This document shows, in pieces, positions 54,049-64,000 of a DNA stretch of 64,000 nucleotides. The position numbers were made by a program, and so were the translations under genes. The stretch spans positions 90,233,501 to 90,297,500 of the forward strand of contig CM027379.1 of assembly GCA_015680905.1 (NCBI GenBank), in the 5' to 3' direction. Each line of letters starts with the position of its first letter. Positions within the stretch are counted from its first letter, which is position 1. The notes beneath the pieces were generated by a model. It ran no database searches and had not been told where the DNA came from. It worked only from the letters and a program-made list of their open reading frames with translations. Origin of the DNA: Coptis chinensis. Taxonomy: Eukaryota > Streptophyta > Magnoliopsida > Ranunculales > Ranunculaceae.

Positions 54049-56941
54049 AATAGATAAAACAGAGATAGGATATCCAGCAGTTACGGATAAAAGCCCGTAA
54101 ATAAGTAGATAAGTTTTAACCCTTGTTTTTCGGGGAGGTTTTTAAAAAACTAGACAATAGAGTTTTCTCACGAGAGTTTCTGGGGGGAAAACACAGCGAG
54201 AGTTTTTTTTTTTTTAAAAAAAAAAAAGTTACTGAAAAAAGAAAAGGTTTTGAACGAGGAAGATCGTCGTTTCACGCAACAGTCGACTTCGGTCTTTCGG
54301 GTTTTCTCGCTGTTCGGTTTATAAAAGGTGAGTAGTCATAATATGTTTATATTTCTTTTATTTGTTTCTATTAATCATATCAGTAATGCCGTTTTCTATA
54401 TTTGTGATATTGTCAACTCTGTCGGCTGTTAGATACAAATTTTTTTGAAACACTACAGTAAATAAAACTAGGACAAATTTTAGCATTTAGATGTCGAAGA
54501 CTCGACACCGGTGGTTAATGGCGTCAACCTCAGAACCCAAAACGTCCTATTTTCTTGTGTGTTGGAATGGTTGTTTTGTTGGAACTTTGTGGTGATGTAG
54601 TACTGTTTAATTTGAATTTTTATTGATGATGTTTGGTTGTGGTAGTGAAGAGTTGGGTATTGAATTGGTGTTTGGGTTGATTGGGTGAGGGGAAGCTTTG
54701 AAACAACCATTAATGGCGTTCAACCAAGACCCCAAACCGTCCTGATTTTTGGTGTTGTTTGAATGTTAGTTGTGTATGACTTTTGTTGAGAAATTGTTGT
54801 TGGGTTATGTTGATTGTTGGTGGTTGATTTGGGTGTTCAGAGGGGGCGATTGAAGCTTGAAGGATTAGTAATGGCCGTAGATCGCGATTTTCCTAGTATA
54901 AGGGAATCGCGATTTGTTAGGATAGGTGTGTAGGGGTTTGAAAAAGGAATTAAACCGCGGGGTTCATTAGTGGTGGCGAGTGGCTGATTGGTGGTGGCTG
55001 GATGTGGAGGCGCTGGTGGAGGCGTTTGTGAGGAAAGAGATGAACAGTAAAATTCGACTTTGGGCTTGGCCCAAATCGTGGGTTGGGCTTGTGTGATAAA
55101 CTTTAGATTTTTATTTTTGACTTAAGTTTAGACTATGGGCCTTAGGCTTTGGGCTTTTGGGTTAGAGGACCAATGTTGACTGTTAACCAGAGTTGACTGT
55201 TGACTTTTGACCAGGGTTGACTTTGACCAGTTGACCCAAAATTTGACTTTTTCCTAAAATTATGATTCAGTCTATTAGGATAAGTCTAGGACTATTAGCA
55301 TGTTTGACTTAGGCTAAGACCTTTCTAAATATACTTGTGTAGGTGTATTTACTGCTTTGTGATTTTTTTCAGTCTTTTACGATACACAACGTTATGACAC
55401 TTATACATCCATGAAATTAATAACGCGTAAACCAAAATTACTTGAATCAAGATATTCCTTCGTTCTCTGAAACAATATATGTAATAAAGTTCAATAATGC
55501 GTAAACAAAACTTACCGCACCCTTTTAGAACTCTCCACGCCTCAAGTTTTGGAATTTAGTTTTATGACTGGTGATGTCATATGTTACGTGGGCATTTATT
55601 GAATGTGCCATAAATGGCCCGTTAGTGTTATATAAGGGTATCCATTGAATGTGCCATGAATGACCCGGGTATTCATTGAATGTGCCATGAATGACCAGAT
55701 TGTTTGGACTGCCCTAAAGAGGAACTAAGGTATTCGCCTTGCGGGTTAGTTGTATTCCTTGAGTGTACGGGAATATAGGATTGGGTATTCCTTGAATGTG
55801 TCAGGAATGACCCAGGGCATTCATTGAATGTGGCATGAATGGCCCATTAGTGATATGATAGGTATTCTTTGAATGTGGCGGGAATGACCTAAGGTATTCA
55901 TTGAATGTGCCATGAATGACCTGAGTTTTTGTGCCCAAAGAGGCTGTGAAATATGTGTATGAAAGCCCAGAGATGGCTATGATATTATGGTATTCGGTGG
56001 GAGAGAGGCACATAGGAATGTGTGATTTGGCAAATGTGTGGAGTGCAAATCGTGGAGTAGGTACTAAAGGGTGGGTGTATAAGAAAAGTAATTTATTAAT
56101 TGATAAGAGAAATTGATTTGATTATGCGAGCGTGGTTGGGTTTACTTTTGAATATATATAGGATATCTACATATGTTATATACAAGTTCTAACTTTCTTT
56201 TGCAGGAGGGTAGGACTTAATAATATTTTTTTGTCTTGGGGGCCTTGATCCTACCCTTATACAACAATGGATATTGGTAAGTATTAATTCAAGTATTTAG
56301 ATATTAAAACGAGTTATTAAAATGAGTTAATATAATGGAAGTTTTGCTTGGGAAGAAACTATGCCGGTTGAGATGATCGAACTACCTTTCTTCCCAAATG
56401 AGAATGATTAGGTTATGATAGAGTTAAAGTGTTAGTTGGATAAGAAAATTTTTTAAATGTTTATATGTGGTTAGTCTACTTATACCCAAAAATTTCATTT
56501 TGTCAACCCATGTTTGCTTTGTTTTGGCAACGTGGGTGTGTTCTTAGGAACATAGGTGGAAGGCGAGAGAACCGGGCGTGTGATTGGGATTAGTGCACGG
56601 AGCAAATCCGTTAGTTTTCTTTTAGGTCGATTCTTATTGGAAGGATGTAATAACGTAGTTTACCTTTTGCATGGCATGAGAACATGGTAGTGAGGAATTT
56701 TATTTTGAGAGTTTGTTTGATGTTTTATTTGGACGGATGATATCTTAATAAAGCAATGGCGGATAATTATTGGGATTATTTTTAATTTAAGTTGATTCTT
56801 TTATGACATGGCTGTTAGGGTTTTGTATGTGTAGTATCCCCGTCCATAGTCCGGGTTTTAAACAAGTGAACCTAGTGATGTTTGAGATATTTATATTTCA
56901 AATATTCACTTTGTTATTGTTTAGAAATTCGGGCTGTGACA
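53973..56941 (+). mobile_element. Solo LTR, Ty3/gypsy type (element I)
   Basis: A 2969-bp segment starting TATAACACCCCGTC (a mutated TGTAACACCCC start) and ending CGGGCTGTGACA. It is flanked by a perfect 5-bp duplication CTTAC (53968-53972 and 56942-56946). No internal region or second LTR is present, so it is a solo LTR left by recombination. The TGTAACACCC start and large size suit Tekay/Del-type elements, an inference. An AAT microsatellite lies at about 53999-54047 and a minisatellite at 55586-55930. Open frames inside are short. Confidence 0.85.
55586..55930 (+). repeat. Minisatellite with ATTCATTGAATGTGCCATGA units
   Basis: Seven imperfect copies of (T)ATTCATTGAATGTGCCATGA followed by ATGGCCC or ATGACCC, partly with extra spacer, inside the solo LTR. 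Each unit is itself a small imperfect dyad (ATTCAT...ATGAAT). Confidence 0.8.
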
Positions 56942-56971
56942 CTTACAATTTTAAAGGGTCCTATTACTGCC

Positions 56972-57736
56972 GGACCCTAATTTGTGTTTGGCGGACTCCC
57001 ACAAAAAAAACAATTATTACAAATATGCCATTGGTTTCAAAAAATCTAAAAAAAAACAATTATTACAAGTATGTCATTGGTCCCCAAAAAATTGAATTCG
57101 AAACCCCAAACTTAAACGACTCGGCTAGGTCGTTTGGACTAAGTCTCAAACGACTTGGCCACACCGTTTGGGACTTAGTCCAAACGACCGAGGCCAAAGT
57201 CGTTTGGACTAAGTCCCAAACGACTTTAGTATATACTGGTTTGGGACTTAGTCAAACGACTGCCACACCCGGTCAAGAGCCTCCAAAAAAACGTAACTTT
57301 GAATTTTTTTCAAAGTTCAAATCCCAACGACATGGCCACATCGTTTTGAATTAAGTCCAAACGGTGTGACCATATCGTTGGAGACTTAGTCCAAACGGTG
57401 TGGCCATATCGTTGGGGATTTTTCTAAGTCCAAACGGTGTAGCCATTTTTTTATAAGTCCAAATCCCAAACGACATGGCCACATCATTTTGGACTCAGTC
57501 CAGACGGTGTGGCCATATCGTTTGAGATTTAAACTTTGAAAAAAATTCAAAGTTCTGTTTTTTGGGCTCTTGACCGGTGTGGTCGGGTCGTTTAAGTTTG
57601 GGGTTTCAAATTCAATTTTTTGGGAATCAATGACATACTTGCAATAATTATTTTTTTTTTAAATTTTTTAAAACCAATGGCACACTTGTAATAATTGTTT
57701 TTTAGGAAATTCAGTCCTCAACACAAATCGGGGTCC
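56972..57736. mobile_element. Foldback element built from palindromic minisatellite
   Basis: The outer arms pair over their length (left GGACCCTAATTTGTGTTTGG with right CAACACAAATCGGGGTCC; further in, AACTTTGAATTTTTTTCAAA-type and CCCAAACTTAAACGAC arms). The centre is made of many copies of a unit resembling ACGGTGTGGCCATATCGTT + GGGACTTAGTCCAA and of GTCGTTTGGACTAAGTCC(C)AAACGAC, which is itself nearly palindromic. No coding capacity. The structure resembles foldback-type elements. The target duplication was not identified. Confidence 0.7.
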
Positions 57737-58397
57737 AAAGAAGAACAAATATCATTTTAAATAGTTAAAATTCTTGAATATATAGAAATCTCAAGTTTCT
57801 GCCCTTATAGAAACTTACAATTCTTTGATTTTGGGTATTTGAGATTTCCATTCCAGTACAGAAAATGTTGCCAAACCTGGTGATTCTTAATTTTTGGAAA
57901 TATATTATAAATTCTACCTTAAAATCATAGTTGCCAAACACACCCTAAAAGATAATTCAACTTTAAAGAATTTGATATGCTCCTGTCTCTCCCTCACTTT
58001 TGTTTCTGGAAAACCGGGCAACGGTTTCAAGTTTTCAACCAACTACTCAACCGGTTCAGAACCCCTCCAACTTATTGCTAATTTCCATTTTCAAACATTA
58101 GATTTGAATACGTGCTATGGCGTACAACTGGAGTGAGTTTAGGTGTCATTAACTACTTCGTCCAAGAACCGCTCCTTGAATATCAAATATCGTCCTTGAA
58201 TATCAAATTTCGTCAACATATATATAAAGTTATAAACATAATGAGCAGACATGTCAAACAGGATTTATGTCACAGTTTAGAAAGCTATGGTTGTTCTCCT
58301 TAATTAACAAATTAAATCTTAAAGTATAATTGTATAACCCTGGACCCTAGGGGAGTTATAAGTCGTTATGATCTAATAATGTTATTTTGTCTCATCA
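57737..58397. other. Intergenic DNA, no gene seen
   Basis: Unassigned sequence, except for the possible MITE end near 57933-57949 mentioned at 53736. Confidence 0.45.
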
Positions 58398-58791
58398 GAG
58401 CATCATCAACGCATTGCCAAATCTCATTTCTAATGTGACAGATGAAAATGAATTTGGCAATTTTGGCCCCCAACGCGCTGCCAAAACACCATTTTTATTC
58501 TAATAATTGTCAAATTCCAACCTAAAATACTGAGAAAAATAGAAATGAGTCGCATGAGACAAATTGTCCCGTCCAAACAGTTGATGATGTGTCACGAGTT
58601 TAAATAGAATTTTAGAAACACGACAAGTTTAAATAATTTTTTTTGTCTGGACGGGACAAGTTTTGCCATCCAGAAATAGAAACCACAATTTCTCTATTTT
58701 TGGGTTGGTACGTAAAATTAATTTAACCATTTGGATCGATCTAAATTGCTAATGTGTCGCAACGAAATTTAGAAACGCATTGATGATGCTC
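58398..58791 (+). mobile_element. PIF/Harbinger-type MITE, copy 1
   Basis: 394 bp with termini GAGCATCATCAA...TTGATGATGCTC and a 3-bp duplication TCA (58395-58397 and 58792-58794). Much of it matches, in reverse orientation, copy 2 at 60673-61042. End sequence and 3-bp duplication fit Tourist-like MITEs. Confidence 0.85.
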
Positions 58792-59865
58792 TCATGACCA
58801 AGATGTTGCAAATTGTGATACAACTGGCATTAGGAGACAATGATATGATCAGAATCTAGCTAAGATTGTTTTTTAAAACACCCCTTCCCATTTTAAGAAT
58901 ACAAAGGAATACAAAAAGGCTGATAGCCAATGAGATCGCAAAAGTCCTTCGTACTTAAAATGGAAACAATGAATAATGGCGTTAGGTGTTTGAGAATCTT
59001 GGAATAAAATAGAAGAAGGTAGGATAGTAGGATGTACGTATATGAAAAGTATAAAAGATAATCGTGCTGCCAATACTTTAAACACAATAATAATTATTTT
59101 AAATTCAAATTATGAAACGATTTCTTATATCTAAACTATTATAAAAATCGCGACCCTCGATCAGCTATAGTCCCGCAATAGTGAAATAGTATTTTTTTTT
59201 TTAATGTAATTCTAAGTCTCTTCGTCCATATTTTGACTATTGTACCCTCTGTTTTTTAGTCGATTGACGATATTACTCTTTTATGCTTTAAGCAAATTTA
59301 TTGTGTTGACTATTATACCCTTGTTTTTTAGTCAATTGCCGATATTGCTCTTCTATGCTTTAAGCAAAACACATGTTGTCTGTGCATCAATCTAGTATTA
59401 TATAAAAGTTGAACAGAAAAAACGTGCAATCCAAGAGATCTGGAAGACTACGTTCTGAATTCTCTATCATTCCTACCTCATTATTAGAAAATCCGTTACG
59501 CGTCCTTTTCATATTTAATAAAATTATTTCTTCAAAAGATTTTTTTTCACATTTCTTTTGAAGTGTATAGTATCTTTTTTTATCACAATTCTTCTTCATT
59601 TAGGACCGCTTGAAACCATCCTCGCTATAAAAAACAAACTAAGTAATCTATTCATCCTATATAATATATGGTTATTGGAACAAGGAAACAACATCAAGAA
59701 AGAAGGTTTATTATGAAAAACCCAACTTATGGTACATGAATAAAATTCTAATAGTGAATACTCTATATTTTTATTTTTGTTTGGATTGGTAAACCTTTTT
59801 GAAATGAAGATCAGTAACTCGATCGGATGGCTGGTGGGGTTTGAACCCCAAGATTTATAATCAAG
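58792..59865. other. Intergenic DNA with a short tandem duplication
   Basis: Two copies of a segment of about 65-75 bp (CCCT(C/T)TG... TTTTTTAGTC(G/A)ATTG(A/C)CGATATT ... TATGCTTTAAGCAAA) at about 59236-59301 and 59313-59369. No gene. A perfect GGGGTTTGAACCCC palindrome at 59836-59849 recalls a T-arm, but there is no tRNA around it. Confidence 0.5.
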
Positions 59866-60251
59866 GCCCAAAATATCGCTGATATATCCGATATATATCG
59901 TTTTTTGGTACACCGACATCGATATATCCGATATATATCTACTGAATATTGAATCATTTTTTTCCTGATATATATCGAAATTTCTGATATAAAACTTTAT
60001 ATTGCCAATATAATCGATATATGCGATATTTACGATATATATCGTTTGACTTTTTGACAATTTTTTAATATAAATATCCGATATTTCCAATATTTTACTA
60101 TATTTTTTTACCGATATTTCCAATATTTCCGATATTTTAGATAGTTTGGACTGATCACAAAAAAAAAGGATATATCCAATATTTCCTATATATCCGATAT
60201 ATGTTGGATTTTGGATACACCGAAATATTCACCGAATTTGATATTTTGGGC
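59866..60251. repeat. AT-rich inverted-repeat element of GATATATCC(GATAT) units
   Basis: The ends GCCCAAAATATC and GATATTTTGGGC are inverted copies. Between them lie many variants of GATATATCCGATAT and CGATATATATCG. The 175-residue frame across it (minus, 60123-59596) is an effect of the repeat and not a gene. It could be a MITE or an expanded microsatellite. Confidence 0.6.
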
Positions 60252-60669
60252 ATTGCTTATAATATCATCAATAAAAGCTAGCTGGCACTTGCAATCCTGT
60301 ATAATTTTACTTTCATTTTAATTCACCAAAACTTTCATATTTTAAAGTAAATTAATGTGGATTTTCCCCAATTAAATTTCTAGCATAGAACCGTCAATCA
60401 GACAAGGATTAGTGGATTACATGGGACACTCGTGCACTCCCACACTATACATAAAAGCTTTGCTTGTTGTTCAACGCTTCAACTTGTATTGAAAGGTATG
60501 GTAAGCTTTAAATGACTTAGCTCGATCAGTGAACAATTCCCTCCAGCAGTAGTGCTTAAGATCAACCTGAGCTCCTCTATTCCATGGTGGAAATCAATAT
60601 CCTTCCATGTTTATAACTTTGTGAAATTGGTTGGGAATTAGGATTATAATTATAGTGCTTGTTACGCCT
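60252..60669. other. Intergenic DNA, no gene seen
   Basis: AT-rich, no credible frame or repeat recognised. Confidence 0.45.
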
Positions 60670-60672
60670 TTA

Positions 60673-61042
60673 GAGCATCATCAACTCGTTTCTAAATTTC
60701 GTTGTGACACATTAGCAATTTAGATGGATCCAAATGGTTAAATTAACTTTACGTACCAATGCAAAAAGAGAGAAATTTTGGTTTCTATTTCTGGAGACAA
60801 AAAAATTTATTTAAACTTGTCACGTTTCTAAAATTTATTTAAACTCATTGTGACACATCACCAACTGTTTGGACAAGGCAAATCGTGCGACTCATTTATA
60901 TTTTTCTCAGTATTTTGGTTTGGAATTTGACAATTGTTAGAATAAAAATGGTGTTTTGGCAGCGCGTTGGGAGTCAAAATTGCCAAATTCATTTCCATCT
61001 GTCACATTAGAAATGAGATTTGGCAATACCTTGATGATGCTC
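60673..61042 (-). mobile_element. PIF/Harbinger-type MITE, copy 2
   Basis: 370 bp with ends GAGCATCATCAA...TTGATGATGCTC and duplication TTA (60670-60672 and 61043-61045). Inverted relative to copy 1; internal order (GTGACACATTAGCAATTTAGA at the left here, its complement at the right in copy 1) confirms the relation. Confidence 0.86.
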
Positions 61043-61045
61043 TTA

Positions 61046-61210
61046 TGGTCTCAGCATCATGTTTATTTGGGTTTATTTGTCTTCATTCGATCGCCCATCT
61101 TAGGACATCGTTTCAGTGAAAATAGCTCATAAGTTTTTGGACCAACAAAATTAGAATGCACATTTTAGCTTGTAGGTGATAATGATTGTGGCTTCATAAC
61201 TACTTGTGAC
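61046..61210. other. Short intergenic spacer
   Basis: Unassigned DNA between the MITE and the LINE poly(A). It includes the likely LINE target. Confidence 0.4.
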
Positions 61211-64000
61211 TTTTTTTTTTTTTTTTTCTAAGTTAGCAAAAATATATTAGTGTGTAAAAGGGAGGTACAAGTTACATTGTAGGAGTTGGTTTGGGTTTGT
61301 ACAGCCCCAAACCACCTTTAAACAAACCTATAATAGGTCGCCGAGGGAGATTCCCATCTAGTAAGCCAGTCTGGTCTCCCCTCATACAAAACTTGATTCG
61401 GGCAATTGAGTGAAAGCGCATGATTTGCGGCTAAGTCAGCTGCAGAGTTTGCTTCCCGCCAAATGCTTATAATCTGGCAATGAGACAAACTTCTTTGAAC
61501 TCTCTTCCACCTTTGTTTGAGAAACCAAGGAAGTTGATCCTCTCCAAAGACCATGATTACTGTTGTAGAGTATGATTCCACCTATATTTTATTCCACCCC
61601 TTGCTTACGGCCTCCTCAATACCCTCAAGAATAACCATGATTTCAGCTATATAGCAAGTGTTAAAACCGATCTTTTTGCACAAAACTTGTAGGATTTCGC
61701 AGTTCAAATTCCTATAAATTGCACCATAACTAGCTTCACCGGGATTTCCTTTGGACGCACCATCTATGTTGATCTTAATGATGTTGAGGTCAGGTGGATA
61801 CCACTTACAGTTTATGATTTTTTGGGCTCTTAGATGTCTTGCATGTAATCCCCATTTTTCTAGTATCCTCATATCTGCTGCACCATACATACTTCCTTTA
61901 GAGAGGAAGTAGGCATTGTGGATGAGGATTCGGAGCTTTATCTTGCACTGCATTATGTGTGGTTTTTTGTTGTCGAAGACTACCAGGTTCCTGTGTTTCC
62001 AAAGGAGCACCATTCCCTCCATTACGGCTGCAGTCCACAAATGAACAATGATTGTGCTTCTATGATTACATCTCGATATTGCCTCCTTTAAGTTTGTAAA
62101 GTTTTGGAATCCAAAAAGCCCTGCCACCCACTCCCATAATTCATTTGTGAAACCGCAATCCCATATAATGTGCTTTGGAGGTTTTCTTACGCGACAACCT
62201 AAATAACATTTGGAAGCCATCTGAAATCCTCAGCATTACATGGCGGCGTCTGTTGTCGCACACTTCGACCGACATAGCTTCAAAGCAATACTGCGATTCG
62301 AGGATGCACATACTCATTCCAAACTTGTTCTTTGCCAGGTCCACTTTTCGTGGTTTTTCCTCGGATGACTTGAAATCTTTGAAGAGACTGAAAGTTTCCC
62401 CTTAAGATCCTCCTTCCATACACTACAATCTCTTTCATCTTGCCTTATGACAGGTAGGTTCTCTGTGTCCACTCCCATTTGTTGCAATAACATCAAAAGT
62501 GGAGGGGGTATATTCCATTCACCATTATGAATAATCGAACTGAGTTTTGCCCTGCAATTCTTCAGTTGGGTTGTAGAAAGTTGTAAAGCCTATTGGATTG
62601 ACTGCTCACCAACCTAAACATCTCTCCATATGTCCACTTTGGTCCCATCCCCTATAAGCCACTAAGATCTTGAAGTAACTTCGTGTAGAGCCCATCTGAT
62701 GCCTGGCCATATAGATGACTTTGTGTAGTATTCGATGTGTTCATTGTCTCTAGTATAGTATTTACTTCGCATAAACACAGCAAAATCATCTTTTTTGTAC
62801 TTGACATGTCAAGCCAGCTTCATCAACAATGCCAGATTTAGCTCCCGTAACCTTCTAATGCCCATCCCTCCTTCCTCCTTCGGTTTGCAAACTTTATCCC
62901 AAGAGACAGTTACACATTTCTTGATCGCAGGGTTACCCGACCATAGAAAGTTTCTGAGTATTGCTTCTGCTTCTTTAATGACTCTAGATGGCCACTTGTA
63001 AACCCCCATATTGTATACTGGGATACTAGAAAGGCTCGACTGTATAAGCACGCATCTCCCTTGAAAGGAGAGAAGCTTGCTTTTCCATGAGGTAATCCTT
63101 TTCCTAATTTTATCAAGTAAAGGAGTCACTGCTGTCCTAGTGATTCAACCTGCTGTCAGCGGCACACCCAAGTACTTTTACGATAAAGCACCTATTTGAA
63201 TGTTCAACATTTGATGGAGCTGTTCTTGCCTTTCTTGAGTCATACCACCTAGAAACAACTTGCTTTTTGTCTTGTTGATTATCTGTCCTGAAGAAGCTTG
63301 GTACCTTTCTAGTAATTCTGCTATGCTAGCCACACTTCTGTGATCCCCTCTTGAGAAAATAATGATATCATCTGCATACAGTAAGTGAGTTGGTGCACTT
63401 ACTCCTTTAGCACTAGTTAGAGGCATAGTTTTCCTTATCTCTCTGAGTTTGTTCAAGCCCCTACTTAGTGTGTCCTCCGCTAAAGCAAACAGGAGTGGGG
63501 ATAAGGGATCCCCTTACCTCAATCCCCTACCAACTGGTATGTAACCAACTGGCCTACCATTTAGAAGCACGGATAGTCTAGCCGTCTTCAATAATGCCAT
63601 CAACATCTTTATCCATTTCTCTGCAAACCCAAATCTCTCAAGCACAGCAACTAAGAACTCCCAGCTCAGAGTATCATAGGCTTGAGATATGTCAACTTTC
63701 AAAGCAAAATTCCCACCAGATAATTTCTTGTCTAACACATTCATCATCTCATAAGCAAAACCAATACTGGATTGTGGCTCTCTCCCCTTGATGAAACCAC
63801 TTTGCTCTTTTGAAACCAAAGCCTTGATGAAGTTGTTTAGCCTAATCTGCATAATCTTTGAAAAAAAATTTATGAGGAAATTACTCATGCATATAGGCCG
63901 ATAATGGGACAACTTACTTGCATTTTTATCTTTCGGAATGAGGGCAATGAAACTTGCGTTTGCACCATTTGGAATGATGGCCTCTCTGAAAAAGCACTTG
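61211..64000 (-). mobile_element. L1-type LINE, 3' part, running off the right edge
   Basis: In minus order: reverse transcriptase, a zinc-knuckle domain, an RNase H domain, a short 3' UTR and a poly(A) tail, seen as 19 T with one variation at about 61211-61229 on plus. The 5' part lies outside the window. Several nonsense changes show it is dead. Confidence 0.88.
61318..64000 (-). pseudogene. LINE ORF2: reverse transcriptase, zinc knuckle, RNase H
   Basis: The reverse transcriptase frame is open at the window edge: FIALIPKDKNASKLSHYRPI, SGFIKGREPQSSI, NFALKVDISQAYD, then GLR and a TAA where LRQGDPLSP is normal, then HLLYADDIIIF with the catalytic Asp pair. The thumb follows (KYLGVPL, WKSKLLSFQGRCVLIQSSLS). 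A zinc-knuckle region (CYLGCRVRKPPKHIIWDC, about 62205-62150) and RNase H (INIDGASKGNPGEASYGAIY; ending WREANSAADLAANHA) are present. One TAG at about 61584-61582 splits RNase H. The enzyme would copy LINE RNA at nicked chromosomal DNA. Confidence 0.87.

Noticed and set aside
55586-55930. CRISPR-like array
   Set aside because: Plant DNA; the units are contiguous and degenerate with no regular unique spacers.
59830-59855. tRNA-like T-arm (GGGGTTTGAACCCC)
   Set aside because: It is just a palindrome; no acceptor stem, D-arm or anticodon arm can be fitted around it.
59596-60123. 175-residue open frame on the minus strand
   Set aside because: It is read from the GATATATCC repeat array; the protein is low-complexity I/Y/S/D and has no domain.

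Overview
This is eukaryotic nuclear DNA, almost certainly from a flowering plant. It is AT-rich and packed with plant-type LTR retrotransposons, a plant LINE and several kinds of short inverted-repeat transposon. I found no host protein gene, tRNA, rRNA or CRISPR array. Every recognisable coding stretch belongs to a transposable element and nearly all are broken. The sequence alone does not identify the species.

The main structure is a nest of retrotransposons. An old Ty1/copia relic (H, 52.1-52.8 kb, minus) was hit by a non-coding LTR element (F, plus). The 5' LTR of F was later hit twice: by a Ty3/gypsy element of Tat type (E, minus) and by an Athila-like element (D, minus). E was split in its integrase codons by a 12.6-kb Athila-like element (B, 29120-41755, plus, target duplication CATAG). 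D was cut in gag by a relative (C, minus), and C was interrupted by A (6918-16027, minus, target duplication TTAGA). Element F also carries a MULE-like insertion with a 10-bp target duplication.

A, B, C and probably D belong to one superfamily. They have LTRs of the form TGATAA...TTATCA, a primer site resembling the tRNA-Asp 3' end (TGGCGCCGTTGCC type), gag, an aspartic protease, and then no reverse transcriptase or integrase domain. After the protease lies a short relic that looks like the RNase H/integrase linker. Next come one or two genes related to the plant ATHILA ORF-1 / putative plant transposon protein family, some with their own TATA box and GC-rich leader and separated by internal polypurine-like tracts. 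These look like non-autonomous elements mobilised in trans by a complete relative. Element G (1-3092, plus) is a fourth variant in which the protease is fused to a coiled coil and a zinc-knuckle-like motif. It ends at an odd palindromic LTR (3093-4315).

The right third (52.8-61.2 kb) is older intergenic DNA. It holds an LTR-like remnant, a hairpin MITE, a 3-kb solo LTR with target duplication CTTAC, a foldback element built from palindromic minisatellite units, two PIF/Harbinger-type MITEs in opposite orientation and an AT-rich inverted-repeat element. From 61.2 kb to the right edge is the 3' part of an L1-type LINE on the minus strand.
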